Positions 17,663 to 27,992 of a DNA stretch of 64,000 bases are shown here, piece after piece (within the stretch, counting starts at the first letter, position 1; every line of letters begins with the position of its first letter). Source of the stretch: Klenkia soli (GTDB lineage: Bacteria; Actinomycetota; Actinomycetes; Mycobacteriales; Geodermatophilaceae). The notes beneath the pieces were generated by a model, which saw only the letters and a program-made list of their open reading frames with translations, ran no database searches and was not told the origin of the DNA. The translations under genes and the position numbers were made by a program. The stretch is from contig NZ_FNIR01000011.1 of NCBI RefSeq assembly GCF_900103975.1, positions 169,485 to 233,484 on the forward strand. The letters are read 5' to 3'.

Positions 17663-19056
17663 GGCTGGTCCCCGATCTGGTCGGTCGACGCCGGGCCGAC
17701 CAGCGAGGGGCTGGCCGGCGTGCTGCCGACCCTGCGGAAGGTCCCGGTGTCGACCCCGTCGAAGGTGGAGTGCAGGTCGAGCTCGGCCTCGACCACCCGG
17801 GCCAGCCGGCGCACCCCCTCGCGGATCTGGTCGGGCTCGGGGTAGCAGTAGCTCAGCCGCATGTACTCCTTGCCCTGGCCGTCGGCGTAGAAGCCGATGC
17901 CCGGCACGTAGGCGACGTGCGCACTCACCGCGCGGGGCTGCATGAGCTTGGCGTCCAGGCCGCGCGGGAGCTTCAGCCACACGTAGAACCCGCCGTCGGG
18001 CTTGGTCCAGGTGGTGCCCGGCGGCATGAGGGCGCTCAGGGAATCCAGGCAGGCGTCGCGGCGCTCGCGGTAGAGCTCGATGAAGGTCTTGATCTGCTGC
18101 TGCCAGGGCTGGGTGTCCAGGTACCGGGCGACGGCGTACTGGGTCAGGGACGGCGGGCAGAGCACCTGCGCCTCGGTGGCCAGCACGAGCTTCTCGCGGA
18201 CCGCGAGCGGGGCCAGCACCCAGCCCACGCGCAGACCCGGGGAGAAGGTCTTGGAGAACGAGCCCAGGTAGATGACCCGCTCGGCGTCGCGCGCCCGCAG
18301 CGCCCGCATCGGCTCGCGGTCGAAGCCGAGCAGGCCGTAGGGGTTGTCCTCGACCACGAGCAGGTCGTAGCGGTCGGCGATCTCCATGACCTTGCCGCGG
18401 CGCTCCTCGGTGAGCGTGATGCCGGCGGGGTTGTGGAAGTTGGGGATCGTGTAGAGGAACTTGACCTTGTCACCGCGCGCCCGGCACTCGATGAGCGCGT
18501 CCTCGAGCGCCTCGGGGACCAAGCCCTCGTCGTCCATGAGCACGTGCTGCACGCGGGCCTGGGCGGCCTGGAAGACCCCGAGGGCACCCACGTAGGACGG
18601 CGCCTCGGCCAGGATGACGTCGCCGGGGTCGACGAAGACGCGGGTCACGAGGTCCAGCCCCTGCTGGGAGCCGACGGTGACCACGACCTCGGACGGCGAG
18701 GCGTCGGTGATGCCCTCGAGCGCCATGACGTCGCAGATCCGCTCGCGCAGCCGGGGGTCGCCCTGGCCGGAGCCGTACTGCAACGTCTGCGCGCCCATGC
18801 CCGACACCAGCTCGCCGATCATCGAGCCGACGGCGTCCAGCGGCAGGGCGGTGACGGCCGGCATGCCGCCGGCCAGCGACACCACCTCGGGTCGGCTGAC
18901 GACGGAGAAGAGGGCCCGGATCTCCGAGCTCTTCATGCCGTGGGTGCGGGCGGCGTAGCGGTCGGCCAGCGGGTCCAGCCGCGGGTGACGCGCCGGGACC
19001 GGGACCTGGCCGGGGACCGCTGCGCCGACCGGGGGGTCAGGCGTCGGGGAAGGCAT
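17659..19056 (-). CDS. PLP-dependent aminotransferase (2-aminoadipate/LysN-like)
   Basis: 465 aa, fold type I. The schiff-base lysine lies in YLGSFSKTFSPGLRVGW (near 270). The PNFHNPAG motif and VVEDNPYGLL (PLP ring Asp) are clear. Family members transaminate aromatic amino acids, 2-aminoadipate or branched-chain substrates; the exact one cannot be read. It precedes ddl in a two-gene unit, a conserved actinobacterial neighbour of parAB. ATG 19056 has a -10-like TACACT 6 nt upstream and is probably leaderless. Confidence 0.9.
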   Translation of the reverse strand: MPSPTPDPPVGAAVPGQVPVPARHPRLDPLADRYAARTHGMKSSEIRALFSVVSRPEVVSLAGGMPAVTALPLDAVGSMIGELVSGMGAQTLQYGSGQGDPRLRERICDVMALEGITDASPSEVVVTVGSQQGLDLVTRVFVDPGDVILAEAPSYVGALGVFQAAQARVQHVLMDDEGLVPEALEDALIECRARGDKVKFLYTIPNFHNPAGITLTEERRGKVMEIADRYDLLVVEDNPYGLLGFDREPMRALRARDAERVIYLGSFSKTFSPGLRVGWVLAPLAVREKLVLATEAQVLCPPSLTQYAVARYLDTQPWQQQIKTFIELYRERRDACLDSLSALMPPGTTWTKPDGGFYVWLKLPRGLDAKLMQPRAVSAHVAYVPGIGFYADGQGKEYMRLSYCYPEPDQIREGVRRLARVVEAELDLHSTFDGVDTGTFRRVGSTPASPSLVGPASTDQIGDQP

Positions 19057-19062
19057 CGCCCG

Positions 19063-19068
19063 AGTGTA
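19063..19068 (-). promoter_or_regulatory. Leaderless -10 box for the aminotransferase-ddl unit
   Basis: On the minus strand TACACT (TANNNT) ends 6 nt before ATG 19056. Confidence 0.55.
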
Positions 19069-19079
19069 TGGGCCGCGCG

Positions 19080-20195
19080 TTACGCCGGGGTCGACAGCTG
19101 GTAGGTGCCGGTCGGCGGGTCGGCCTCGGCGGGCAGGAACAGCCGCTGGACGGCGGCCAGCACGCTGGAGGCCACCGTGGACCGCAGCCGGGCGTCCAGC
19201 AGCAGCTGGCGGTCGACCGGGTGCGACAGGTAGCCGCAGTCCAGCCGGATGGCCGGCATGCGGGTCAGCCGGAGCAGGTCCCAGGTCTTGGCGTGCGAGC
19301 CGCAGTCGAGCATGCCGGTGCGGGCGATCACCTCGCGCCGCAGCAGGTTGGCGAACTCCTCGCCGACCGTGGACGACGCCCCGGAGCCGGTGCCGTAGTA
19401 GTAGCTGGCCACCCCGCGGGCGTGCCGGGAGCCGTGCGCCTCCATGTGCAGGGAGACGAACAGGTCACCGCCGGCCGAGTTGGCGAACGCGGTGCGCTCG
19501 GCGAGCGACGGGCCGCCCCGGCGGCCCCGGGTCAGGTAGACCGTCGCGCCGGCCGCGGCGAGCCGGCCCTCGATGCGCGAGGCCAGGTCGAACACCAGGT
19601 CGGCCTCAGTGGTCTCGCCCGCGGTGAAACCGGTGTCGTCGCCGCCGTGGCCGGGGTCGATGACGATGACCCGGCCGATCAGGTGTGGACCGGACTCGAC
19701 CAGCGACGCGCTCTGCCGCAGCAGCTGCGGCCGCCCCCCGGTGACCCGGCGGCCGAGCTGACGGAGGGCACGCAGGGTGCCGGGACCGCAGGTGCCGTCG
19801 ACGGTGAGGCCGTAGTCGCGCTGGAACCCGCGCAGCCCCAGCTCGGTCTCGGCGCCGAGGATGCCGTCGGCCCGGCCGGCGTCGTAGCCCAGCTCCAGCA
19901 GACGCTCCTGCAGGTTGTGGACGTCGTCCCCGCGCATGGGCCGCTCGGGGTCGTAGCGCAGCAGCCGGTCCCCCAGCGTCCACCGCGCCTCGGTGAGGGC
20001 CCGGTAGGTCTCCTCGCCGACCCGACCGTCCACCGACAGCCCGCGGACCTGCTGGAAGTGCCGGACGGCGAGTGCCGTGGCCTCGTCGTAGACGTCGGCG
20101 CCGTTCGCGTCGTCGGTCAGCAGACCCAGACCGCGCAGGGCAGCCTGGACCTCCGCGACGGCGGGGCCGGCGCTGCCGGGTAGCAGGATCTGCAC
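19080..20195 (-). CDS. cwlM: CwlM-like N-acetylmuramoyl-L-alanine amidase with two peptidoglycan-binding domains
   Basis: 371 aa. Two PG_binding_1 repeats (about 1-65, VQAALRGLGLL...; about 75-145, LQERLLELGYD...) precede an Amidase_3 domain (about 165-360) with zinc-site residues in VIDPGHGGDDTGF, the Glu of TTEADLVFDLA and SLHMEAH. The catalytic-Glu position reads RLDCGYLSHPVD, Asp in place of Glu. There is no signal peptide, as in mycobacterial CwlM, which is a cytoplasmic PknB-controlled activator of MurA. The neighbours trxB, trxA and parB match the cwlM locus. GTG 20195 has GGGAG upstream. A regulatory role is inferred from synteny and the lack of an export signal. Confidence 0.85.
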   Translation of the reverse strand: MQILLPGSAGPAVAEVQAALRGLGLLTDDANGADVYDEATALAVRHFQQVRGLSVDGRVGEETYRALTEARWTLGDRLLRYDPERPMRGDDVHNLQERLLELGYDAGRADGILGAETELGLRGFQRDYGLTVDGTCGPGTLRALRQLGRRVTGGRPQLLRQSASLVESGPHLIGRVIVIDPGHGGDDTGFTAGETTEADLVFDLASRIEGRLAAAGATVYLTRGRRGGPSLAERTAFANSAGGDLFVSLHMEAHGSRHARGVASYYYGTGSGASSTVGEEFANLLRREVIARTGMLDCGSHAKTWDLLRLTRMPAIRLDCGYLSHPVDRQLLLDARLRSTVASSVLAAVQRLFLPAEADPPTGTYQLSTPA

Positions 20196-20288
20196 GCGGG
20201 GGACGCTCCCAGGGATAGGTGGTGCGGTGAGCACCGATTGTGGTCCCCGCACCACCGCAGGGCGAGCGCGGGTACCCCGGACGCACCG

Positions 20289-20324
20289 AACGGGGGCACG
20301 GGCGTCGCCGCCCGTGCCCCCGTT
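20289..20324 (-). terminator. Strong hairpin terminator after trxA
   Basis: A perfect 16-bp stem (AACGGGGGCACGGGCG and its complement) with a 4-nt loop lies 26 bp past the trxA stop. It is GC-rich with no long U-tract, as is usual in this group. Confidence 0.85.
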
Positions 20325-20350
20325 CGTGTCGTGCCGAGCTGGCGCTCGGC

Positions 20351-20677
20351 TCAGATGTAGTCGGCCAGGTCGGAGAGGATCGCGCCCTTGGGCTTGGCGC
20401 CGATGATGCTCTTCACCGGCTTGCCGCCCTGGAAGACCGTCATGGTCGGGATCGACATGACCTGGTAGTCGCGGGCGATCTGCGGGTTCTCGTCGATGTT
20501 GAGCTTGGCGATGGTGAGCTTGTCGCCGTGCTCGGTGGCGATCTCCTCCAGCACGGGGGCGACCATCTTGCACGGGCCGCACCACTCGGCCCAGAAGTCG
20601 ACGAGCACGGGCTTCTCGCTGCCGAGCACGTCGGCGGCGAAGCTCTCGTCGGTGACCTTCACGGTGTTGCCTGCCAT
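20351..20677 (-). CDS. trxA: Thioredoxin
   Basis: 108 aa, the standard length. The active site WCGPCK lies at about residues 31-36 (DFWAEWCGPCKMVAP), and cis-Pro is in MSIPTM. It reduces protein disulfides and is itself reduced by the neighbouring TrxB. ATG 20677 follows GAGGAG. Between trxB and trxA lies one copy of the 59-nt hairpin repeat. The trxB-trxA order matches mycobacterial trxB2-trxC. Confidence 0.97.
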   Translation of the reverse strand: MAGNTVKVTDESFAADVLGSEKPVLVDFWAEWCGPCKMVAPVLEEIATEHGDKLTIAKLNIDENPQIARDYQVMSIPTMTVFQGGKPVKSIIGAKPKGAILSDLADYI

Positions 20678-20716
20678 TGGGGACTCCTCTTGGTGGGTGG
20701 AACAGATGCCTGGAAC

Positions 20717-20775
20717 GGCCTCGTCGCAGGGGCCCGCGACGTGCGGAGCGCGTCGTGGGGGGCGACGAGGTCCTT
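20717..20775 (+). repeat. 59-nt hairpin repeat, copy C (trxB-trxA junction)
   Basis: It is the same length as copies A and B without gaps, with 48 of 59 positions shared with A. Pairs 21-39 (C-G instead of G-C), 22-38, 23-37 and 5-52 change on both sides, keeping the plus-strand fold. It overlaps the trxB stop codon by 2 bp. Confidence 0.72.
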
Positions 20776-21790
20776 ATCGCTCGTCGAAGGTGTCGGCGAG
20801 CCAGCGCTCGGCGTCGATCGCGGCCGCGGCGCCGGTGCCCGCGGACGTGATGGCCTGCCGGTAGATGTGGTCGACCACGTCGCCGCAGGCGAAGACGCCG
20901 TCGACGTTCGTGCGGGTGGTCGGGTGCTCGACCTGGATGTAGCCCTCGTCGTCCAGCTTGAGCTGACCGGCGAAGATCTCGCTCCGCGGGTCGTGGCCGA
21001 TGGCCACGAACAACCCGGAGACGTCCATGGTCTCGGTGGACCCGGTGTCGGTGTCGGTCAGGGTGATCGACTCGACCTGGTTCTCGCCGTGCACGTCGGT
21101 GACCTGCTTGCCCAGCGCCCAGCGGATCTTCTCGTTGTCCTGGGCGCGCTTCTGCATGATCTTCGAGGCCCGCAGCTCGGGGCGGCGGTGCACCACGGTG
21201 ACGCTCTTGGCGAACCGGGTGAGGAAGGTGGCCTCCTCCATCGCGGAGTCACCCCCGCCGACCACGACGATGTCCTGGTCGCGGAAGAAGAAGCCGTCGC
21301 AGGTGGCGCAGGCCGAGACGCCGTGGCCGAGCAGCCGGGCCTCGTTCTCCAGGCCCAGGTACCGGTACTTCGACCCGGTGGCCACGATGACCGCGTGCGC
21401 CAGGTGCACCTCGTCGCCGACCTTGACCACCTTGGGGGTCGCGGTCAGGTCGACCTCGGTGACGTCGCTGGGCACCAGCTCGGCGCCGAAGCGCTCGGCC
21501 TGGGCGCGCATGTCGTCCATCAGCTGCGGACCCTGGATGCCCTCGGGGAACCCGGGGAAGTTCTCGACCTCGGTGGTGGTCATGAGCGCCCCGCCGAACT
21601 GGGAGCCCTCGAACACCAGCGGGTGCAGGTTGGCCCGCGCGGCGTAGGTCGCGGCGGTGTAGCCGGCCGGGCCCGACCCGATGATGATCAGGTCGCGGAC
21701 CGCATCGGTCTCGGCCGGGGGGATCTCGGGGGCCTCGGCGGTGGGGACCGTGAGGCCGGGGCTGGACTGGTCGTTCGTCACGGGCGGCAC
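20774..21790 (-). CDS. trxB: Thioredoxin-disulfide reductase
   Basis: 338 aa. FAD site [12 protein letters not shown] (near 35), redox-active [10 protein letters not shown] (CATC, near 165), NADPH site [12 protein letters not shown] and C-terminal [21 protein letters not shown]. It transfers electrons from NADPH via FAD to thioredoxin. The start is GTG 21790; GTG 21781 is an alternative. A TAGGCT -10 box lies 7 nt upstream, so the mRNA is probably leaderless. Confidence 0.96.
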   Translation of the reverse strand: MPPVTNDQSSPGLTVPTAEAPEIPPAETDAVRDLIIIGSGPAGYTAATYAARANLHPLVFEGSQFGGALMTTTEVENFPGFPEGIQGPQLMDDMRAQAERFGAELVPSDVTEVDLTATPKVVKVGDEVHLAHAVIVATGSKYRYLGLENEARLLGHGVSACATCDGFFFRDQDIVVVGGGDSAMEEATFLTRFAKSVTVVHRRPELRASKIMQKRAQDNEKIRWALGKQVTDVHGENQVESITLTDTDTGSTETMDVSGLFVAIGHDPRSEIFAGQLKLDDEGYIQVEHPTTRTNVDGVFACGDVVDHIYRQAITSAGTGAAAAIDAERWLADTFDER

Positions 21791-21797
21791 AACGACC

Positions 21798-21803
21798 AGC
21801 CTA
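21798..21803 (-). promoter_or_regulatory. Leaderless -10 box for trxB
   Basis: On the minus strand TAGGCT (TANNNT) ends 7 nt before GTG 21790. Confidence 0.55.
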
Positions 21804-21830
21804 GGGGTGGCATTCCCCCGCTGCCGCGGC

Positions 21831-23432
21831 TCAGCCGGCGGAGAGGGGGGAGACCTCGGCCACCGAGGCCGCGAAGCCGCCGTCGGCGGGGACCAGGCCG
21901 GTGACCCACACCAGCACGTAGCGGGTGGTCACCGGGGCCTCGAAGGAGAGGTCGTCGGTGCCGGTCAGCTCGCCCTGCGCACCCACGGCGTAGCTGTCCA
22001 GGTCGCCGTCGGCGCTGTCACCGGTGCGCACCTCGACGGTGGCGCCCGCGGTGCCGGTGACGGTCACCCCGGCCAGGGACTGCTCGGACCCGAGGTCGTA
22101 CAGCACGCCCACGCCGGGCTTGAGGTTGCCGAAGTCGGCCGAGCCCCGGTAGTTGAGCGTGGTCCAGGCGGTGGACGGGTCGCCGTCGTAGGACAGCGGC
22201 ACCTCGTCGTCGTTCTCGGGCTCGCCGTCGCCGAAGGGGTCGAAGACCTGGGCGGTGCTGACCTGCAGCGGGGTGCCGGCCGCGGTGCCGGTGTCGCCGC
22301 CGGACTCCTCGGCGGCCGACGACGACGCGCTGGGGGTGGAGCCCTGGACGTCGTCGACGCTGCTCGCCGCGGAGATGACGTTGTTGCCCAGCCACCACCC
22401 GGCGGCGATCACCATGGCCAGGGCCAGCAGGGGCAGGCCGACGACGACCAGCCTGCGGCGCCAGCTCGTGGTCGCGTGGTCCTGCTCGGGCTCGGCGGCG
22501 TCGTACTCGTCGTCGTAGCCGGAACCCCAGTCCAGCTCGTCGTCCTCGGCGGTGTCCTCGACCACCTGCGGCACCGGCGGGCGTTCGCGGTGGACGCGGG
22601 GCGCGGGCTCCTCCGCGCGCGCCGCGGGGTGGGCGGCCGCGGCGGCGTCCTCGGCGTCCCGGCGGTCGCGCAGCTTGCGCAGCCAGCCGCTCTCGGACTC
22701 GTCGCCGCGGACGGCGTGGTGCGGTTCGGTGTGGCCGGTGCGGGGCCGGTCGCCCAGCAGGGCGGCCATCGCGGCGACGCTGGACAGCGCGGTGCCCGGC
22801 TCGGTGGAGCGGGCCCGGCGAACCAGGGCGGCCAGGTCGGGCTGCACGATCACCGGCGGGGCCACACCGGGCTCGTCACCGCGCCGGCCGGTGAGGCACA
22901 GCTCGAGCAGCGCACCCAGGGCGGCGACGTCGCCCGGCACGGTGCCCTCGGCGGCCGGGACGGCGAGCAGGCCCACCAGCCCGCCGGCGCGCAGCACGAC
23001 GTGGTCGGGGGTGAGCCCGCCCACCGCGAGCCCGACCCGGTGGGCCTCGGCGACGCCCTCGGCCAGCCGGCGGACGACGACGCGCGCCTCGCGCTCGGGC
23101 AGCGGCCCGGACTCCAGGCGCTCGGCCAGGGTCTGCCCGTCGATCCACTCGTTGACCACGTAGGCCGCGGGGCTGTCGTCGGGGGTGCCCTCGGCGGCGT
23201 CGTAGACCATCGACAGCGCCGGGGTGGCCAGGCCGCCGGCGGTCAGCGCGCGGGCGATCCAGCCGCGGGCCGCGGGGCCACCGGGGGTGTGCACGCGCAG
23301 CGCGACGTCCCGGTTGAGCACCCGGTCCCGGGCCCGCCAGGAGCGGATGACACCGGTGGCGGTCGGCTCGTCGGGGGCCAGCTGGTCGATCGGACGGTAG
23401 CGGTCGGGCAGGCCGGTGGTCGTCGACGTCAC
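21831..23432 (-). CDS. Membrane-anchored pseudokinase with extracellular discoidin-like domain
   Basis: 533 aa from GTG 23432 (AGGAGGT upstream). The N-terminal 1-215 has a Ser/Thr-kinase-like fold. The VAIK lysine is replaced (DVALRVHT), the HRD loop reads [10 protein letters not shown], and no DFG is visible, so it is a pseudokinase. Residues about 230-325 are charged and disordered. One membrane helix lies at about 328-348 ([22 protein letters not shown]), followed by an outside beta-rich domain ([22 protein letters not shown]...). In mycobacteria the equivalent domains are fused to the C-terminus of MurJ (MviN) and bind FhaA; here it is a separate gene 64 bp downstream of murJ. Role inferred: regulator of lipid II flipping. 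Confidence 0.8.
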   Translation of the reverse strand: MTSTTTGLPDRYRPIDQLAPDEPTATGVIRSWRARDRVLNRDVALRVHTPGGPAARGWIARALTAGGLATPALSMVYDAAEGTPDDSPAAYVVNEWIDGQTLAERLESGPLPEREARVVVRRLAEGVAEAHRVGLAVGGLTPDHVVLRAGGLVGLLAVPAAEGTVPGDVAALGALLELCLTGRRGDEPGVAPPVIVQPDLAALVRRARSTEPGTALSSVAAMAALLGDRPRTGHTEPHHAVRGDESESGWLRKLRDRRDAEDAAAAAHPAARAEEPAPRVHRERPPVPQVVEDTAEDDELDWGSGYDDEYDAAEPEQDHATTSWRRRLVVVGLPLLALAMVIAAGWWLGNNVISAASSVDDVQGSTPSASSSAAEESGGDTGTAAGTPLQVSTAQVFDPFGDGEPENDDEVPLSYDGDPSTAWTTLNYRGSADFGNLKPGVGVLYDLGSEQSLAGVTVTGTAGATVEVRTGDSADGDLDSYAVGAQGELTGTDDLSFEAPVTTRYVLVWVTGLVPADGGFAASVAEVSPLSAG

Positions 23433-23496
23433 GGACGCTGCCGACCTCCTGGATCCCCTGCCGGCGCATCGCACGCCGGTCGCGGAGCCGCACCCG

Positions 23497-25683
23497 TCAG
23501 CGTCGTGCCCCACCCAGTCGTGACCGGACGGCGGCGAGCGGGCCCGAGACCTCCGGGACCTTCGCGAGCACGACGCCGATGACGACCACGACGCCGATGA
23601 CCAGGCTACCGACCAGGAGGGTCAGGAGCGAACCGATCACGGAGGTTCCGCCCACACCCGGCACCAGGTGCACCACCCCCCAGCCCAGAGCCCCGGCGGC
23701 GACGGAGACCCCGAGCATCTTGAGCACCGGCCCGGCGGTGCCGCCGGTGCGGAGGGTGCCCAAGGTGCGTCGCAGCATGAGGTTGCCGACGATCCATCCC
23801 GTGACGTAGGTGAGCGAGGTGACCACCATCAGCCCGGCCACCACGTGCTCGGGCTCCACGACCACAGGCACGGCATACAGGAGGGGCACCCGCACCAGGA
23901 CCATGGCCAGCTGGATCAGCGTGGGGGTACGGGCGTCCTTCATGGCGTAGAACACCCGCAGCTGGAGCAGGGTCACCGCCATCGGCAACAACCCGAAGGC
24001 ACCGAGGGCGAGTGCGATGCCGATCTCGCGGGCCTCCGCCACGCCGGTCTGACCGTGGGCGAACGCGACGGTGGTGAGCGCCGGGGCGAGGACGGCCAGC
24101 AACGCGGTCACGGGGAGGAGGCCCACCGCGGACAGCCGCATGCCCAGCGACAGGTCGGCGGCCACGCCCGGGACGTCGTGCCGACTGGCGGCGCGGCTCA
24201 TCCTCGGGACGAGGGCGGTCAGGAGGGCCACGCCGATGATCCCGTACGGCATCTGGAACAGCAGGCTCGCGCGGGCGAAGGCCGCCGGCCCCAGGCCCCC
24301 CTCGGCGAACGCGCCCTGGGCCACCCTGGTGGCCACGAGCACCCCGACCTGGCTGATGGCGACGTAGCCCAGCACCCACAGCCCGAGGCCACCCACCTCG
24401 CCCAGACCGGTGCCACGCATGCCCCACCGGGGACGCAGCGGGACCCCGACGCGGCGCAGCTGCGGGATCAGCACAGCGGCCTGGACGGCGATGCCCAGCG
24501 TGCTGCCGATGCCGAGGATCCAGACCTGGGTAGCCGTGATGGTCAGAGGGGTCAGCTCGCCGGGGCCGCCGGCGAGCACGAAGACCACGGCGGTGATCAT
24601 GACCACGACGTTGTTGAGCACCGGGGCCCAGGCCGGCCAGCCGAACACCCCCCGGGCGTTCAGGATCGCCGAGGCGAGGGCACCGAGGCCGTAGAACACG
24701 ATCTGCACCAGCAGGAGCCGAGCCAGCCAGTTGGCCAGCGGCACCTGCTCGGGATCGGTGATGGCGTAGGCGCGGGTGAGCAGCGGCGCAGCGAGCACGG
24801 CCACGACGGTGAGGACCGTGAGCCCGACCATGGCCAGCGTGGTCAGCCGCTGGGCGTAGCCGACCCCGCCGTCCCGGTCCCGCTCCTGTGCGTGCACGAG
24901 CAGCGGGACGACGACGGAGGTGAGCACGCCCCCCAGCAGCAGCTCGTAGACGATGTTGGGCAGGGTGTTCGTGACGTCGTAGGCGTTGCCGACCAGCCCC
25001 ACGCCCAGGGCGGCGGTCAGGGCGACCGTGCGCAGGAAGCCGGTGATGCGGGAGACCAGGCTCGCGACCGCCATCGTGCCGGCGGCGCGCAGGATGCCGC
25101 GGCTGCCGCCCGGGGTGCCCTCGCGGGCCTCGACGGTGCCGGTGTCCTCGTCGTCGTCCGCGCGGGTCGGGACCGGGGGCAGCACCGGGATGACCTGGGT
25201 GTCGTCCGGGCCCGGCACGAACCGTGCCCGGAAGGACACCTGCTCCCCGGACCGGGTGCGTGGTCCGGAGACCGGGGGCACGGTCGGCTGCTGCGGTGCG
25301 CGTGCGGGCGGCTGCGGGACCGGCGGTGCGGGAGCCGGCCGGACCGGCGGCGCCAGGGCCGACCTCAGCGGGCTGACCCGGGTGCTGGGCGACCGGCCCG
25401 TGCCGTCGGTCGGGGGTCGCGTGCGCCGCTGCTGCGGGAACGCCGGGTCGTCGGTGGTCGGGTGACCGGCCAGCGCGCTGGCCGAGGGGGCAGCCAGCGG
25501 CGGCGGGACGGCGCCGTACGGCGCCGGCGGCAGCGGTCGGGACGCCGGGCGCGACGGACGGGCGGCCTGCTGCTCGCCGCTGCGCCGCTCGGCCTCGGCG
25601 CGCTCGACGATCTCGGCCACCGTGGGGCCCTCTCCGGAGTGGGGGGCCGACGAACCGTCGGGCCGGTGGTTGCCGCCGCTCAC
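23497..25683 (-). CDS. murJ: Lipid II flippase MurJ (MviN)
   Basis: 728 aa. Residues 1-205 form a cytoplasmic, Pro/Arg-rich disordered extension. The MOP-superfamily flippase domain of about 14 helices begins at AAGTMAVASLVSRITGFLRT and includes NTLPNIVYELLLGGVLTSVVVPL, the conserved MurJ signature region. It moves lipid-linked peptidoglycan precursor across the membrane. GTG 25683 overlaps the DUF6049 stop (GTGA). The downstream pseudokinase is fused to this protein in mycobacteria. Confidence 0.93.
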   Translation of the reverse strand: MSGGNHRPDGSSAPHSGEGPTVAEIVERAEAERRSGEQQAARPSRPASRPLPPAPYGAVPPPLAAPSASALAGHPTTDDPAFPQQRRTRPPTDGTGRSPSTRVSPLRSALAPPVRPAPAPPVPQPPARAPQQPTVPPVSGPRTRSGEQVSFRARFVPGPDDTQVIPVLPPVPTRADDDEDTGTVEAREGTPGGSRGILRAAGTMAVASLVSRITGFLRTVALTAALGVGLVGNAYDVTNTLPNIVYELLLGGVLTSVVVPLLVHAQERDRDGGVGYAQRLTTLAMVGLTVLTVVAVLAAPLLTRAYAITDPEQVPLANWLARLLLVQIVFYGLGALASAILNARGVFGWPAWAPVLNNVVVMITAVVFVLAGGPGELTPLTITATQVWILGIGSTLGIAVQAAVLIPQLRRVGVPLRPRWGMRGTGLGEVGGLGLWVLGYVAISQVGVLVATRVAQGAFAEGGLGPAAFARASLLFQMPYGIIGVALLTALVPRMSRAASRHDVPGVAADLSLGMRLSAVGLLPVTALLAVLAPALTTVAFAHGQTGVAEAREIGIALALGAFGLLPMAVTLLQLRVFYAMKDARTPTLIQLAMVLVRVPLLYAVPVVVEPEHVVAGLMVVTSLTYVTGWIVGNLMLRRTLGTLRTGGTAGPVLKMLGVSVAAGALGWGVVHLVPGVGGTSVIGSLLTLLVGSLVIGVVVVIGVVLAKVPEVSGPLAAVRSRLGGARR

Positions 25684-27992
25684 ACCGGGCTCCGGGTGGG
25701 CGGCGCGGGACGGGTGCCGGTCGCGTCGTCGCCTGCGGGCGCGAGGACGTCGTCCTCGGCCGGGTGGGGCTCACCGCGCCGGCGGCGGAGCACGAACAGC
25801 ACCAGCCGGCGCAGGAACAGCAGGCCCAGCAGGGCGGCCGCGCCGACGGTGATGACCAGCGTGATGGGCCCGTAGGCGGTGCTGGCAACCCGCAGTTCGA
25901 CCTCGGTGCCCAGCTGCCCCCCGGCCGGGGTGGCCAGCCGGGCGACGACGGTGAAGCTGCCCGACTGCCGGACCGACGTCGGCACGGTGACCACGGTGCG
26001 GCTCTCGGGCTCGAGCCGCTGGGCGGCCACCGGGTCGGCCTGGAACCCGACGCCGCTGCGGGTCTGCAGGTCGAGGCTGACGGTGACGGCGAAGGGCAGG
26101 TCGTTGCGGACGGTGAGCACCAGCGGGGCGTCGCTGGAGGCCAGGCTGTAGGTGCCGTCGGCGGGCGCGACGAGGCCCACCCGGTCGCGCAGCCCGGTCA
26201 GGGTCTGCTGCAGGTCGGCGGTGCGGGTCGCGAAGCCGTCCGGGTCGCCGCGCCAGGCAGCGGAGGACGCCCGGGCGACGGCGGCGTCGTAGCCGGCCAG
26301 CACCGTGCCGGGGTCGTCGACGGCTGCGGCGAAGTCGTCGCGGACGGCGACCGCCCCCGCGATGGCGGCCAGGCCGGCGCCGGACAGCTGCGCTCCGTCG
26401 GTCGGGGTCACCAGGGCCCCGGCGTCGGCCACCGGCCCGCGGGCGAGGTCGTCGACCGAGACCGCAGCCAGCCACGACTGGTCCGCGGTGTCGGCCATCA
26501 TGGCGGTGGCCCAGCTGGGGTCGCTCTCCACCTCGCGCGGCGGCACCACCAGCACGGTCTGGGCCACCGCGGGGTCGACGGCGGCCAGCTGGCTGGTGAG
26601 GACGCCGAGCTCGGCCAGGTACCGCTGCTCGGCGATCCGGGCACCCCCCGCGGTGGTGTCGGCGGCGGCGACGACATCGCCGAGGGCGGAGTCGGCCACC
26701 ACGGTGGTCAGCTGGCCGTCCGGGGTGCTCACCGGCACCTGCGCGGCGGCGGCCCGCCCGGTGCGGCCGACCGCTGCCCCGGCGTCGGCGTAGGCGTCCT
26801 GGGCCAGGACGAGCTCGTCGACCCCGCCGGCCATCAGCGTCGCCACGGTATCGGAGCGCACCGCCCCACCGGCCGGCCAGGCGACGTCGGTGCGCGGTGC
26901 GACGTCCAGCGCCTCGGCGAGGATCCGGGCCCCGGCGCCCTCGTCGGCCCCGTCGTCGGACACGCTGCTCGGCGCCGCGGTGGGGGTGGTCACCGGGTCG
27001 CCCGACGCGTCCACCGGCTGGGCGGCGGTGCCCGCGGGGGTGCCGGGCAACGAGCGGGTGACCACGGCCGGCAGCCCGACCGACTGCAGGGCGTCGGCGT
27101 CCACGTCGGCGTAGGGCAGCGCGATGACCGGGTGCACCCCGGCGAGCGCCCGGAGACGCTCCAACCAGTCGGCGGCCGCCGTCACGCCCTGACCGGTCGC
27201 GCCGGCCACGGTGTAGCCGGCCGCCATCGCGGTGACCTCCTCGACCAGCGCCGGGTCGACCGCGAGGGTCACCGGTACGTCGCGGCCGCCGTCGGGGAGG
27301 TCCTCCAGCACGTCCAGCGCCCGGTCCAACCGCCCGTCGGCCGAGATCTCGGTGGCCAGGTCGTCGTCGACGAAGGCGCCCGCGGCGTCCCGGTGCGGGC
27401 GCTCGGTCAGCGGCCACAGCCACGCCACCGACGTCCTGCTGGTAATCCCGGTCGTGGTGGCGAAGGAGACCAGGTAGGTGGACAGCTCGCCGACCCGCTC
27501 GACCAGGCCGTCACGGGTGCCGTTGACGTTGATGAGCACGGGGTAGACGCCGTCCTGGGTGATGCCCAGCTCCGCGGCGGTGGCGGTGTACTCCAGCGGG
27601 ATCGAGTCGCCGGGCTCCAGCACGCCGTTCTGCGCGTTGAAGGGGGCCTGGGCGGCGTCGCCGGACGACGGGCTGGCCGCGTCGTCGGTCAGCTCCTGCC
27701 GGCTGGTCAGCCGGTCGCCCCGCTGCAGGCGGACGGTGACGTCGGTGATCGTGTCGTCCCCGTCGTTGGTGAGCGTCCCCACGACCCGGATCGTGCTGTC
27801 CGGGGTGACGGTGCGCGGTTCCAGGGTCGTGACGGTGACCTGGACCGGACCGGTCGCGGCGGTGTCCCCGGGAGCGGCCCACGCCGTGCCGACCGGCACC
27901 AGCAGGGCGCCCAGCAGGACGACGAGCACGACGGCCCACGGCGGGGCGGGGGTCACGGGGCGGCCGGCGCCGCCGGCGGCCCGCCGACTCAC
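25680..27992 (-). CDS. DUF6049 family secreted membrane-anchored protein
   Basis: 770 aa. A signal peptide ([21 protein letters not shown]) covers about residues 19-39. A long extracytoplasmic region follows, with an Ig-like start ([22 protein letters not shown]) and a glycosidase/deacetylase-like Ala/Asp-rich core. A C-terminal helix (about 716-737, [18 protein letters not shown]) precedes a basic tail. Function is unknown; mycobacterial homologues (Rv3909 type) always precede murJ, suggesting an envelope role. It is coupled at both ends by GTGA overlaps with NUDIX and murJ. Confidence 0.85.
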   Translation of the reverse strand: MSRRAAGGAGRPVTPAPPWAVVLVVLLGALLVPVGTAWAAPGDTAATGPVQVTVTTLEPRTVTPDSTIRVVGTLTNDGDDTITDVTVRLQRGDRLTSRQELTDDAASPSSGDAAQAPFNAQNGVLEPGDSIPLEYTATAAELGITQDGVYPVLINVNGTRDGLVERVGELSTYLVSFATTTGITSRTSVAWLWPLTERPHRDAAGAFVDDDLATEISADGRLDRALDVLEDLPDGGRDVPVTLAVDPALVEEVTAMAAGYTVAGATGQGVTAAADWLERLRALAGVHPVIALPYADVDADALQSVGLPAVVTRSLPGTPAGTAAQPVDASGDPVTTPTAAPSSVSDDGADEGAGARILAEALDVAPRTDVAWPAGGAVRSDTVATLMAGGVDELVLAQDAYADAGAAVGRTGRAAAAQVPVSTPDGQLTTVVADSALGDVVAAADTTAGGARIAEQRYLAELGVLTSQLAAVDPAVAQTVLVVPPREVESDPSWATAMMADTADQSWLAAVSVDDLARGPVADAGALVTPTDGAQLSGAGLAAIAGAVAVRDDFAAAVDDPGTVLAGYDAAVARASSAAWRGDPDGFATRTADLQQTLTGLRDRVGLVAPADGTYSLASSDAPLVLTVRNDLPFAVTVSLDLQTRSGVGFQADPVAAQRLEPESRTVVTVPTSVRQSGSFTVVARLATPAGGQLGTEVELRVASTAYGPITLVITVGAAALLGLLFLRRLVLFVLRRRRGEPHPAEDDVLAPAGDDATGTRPAPPTRSPV

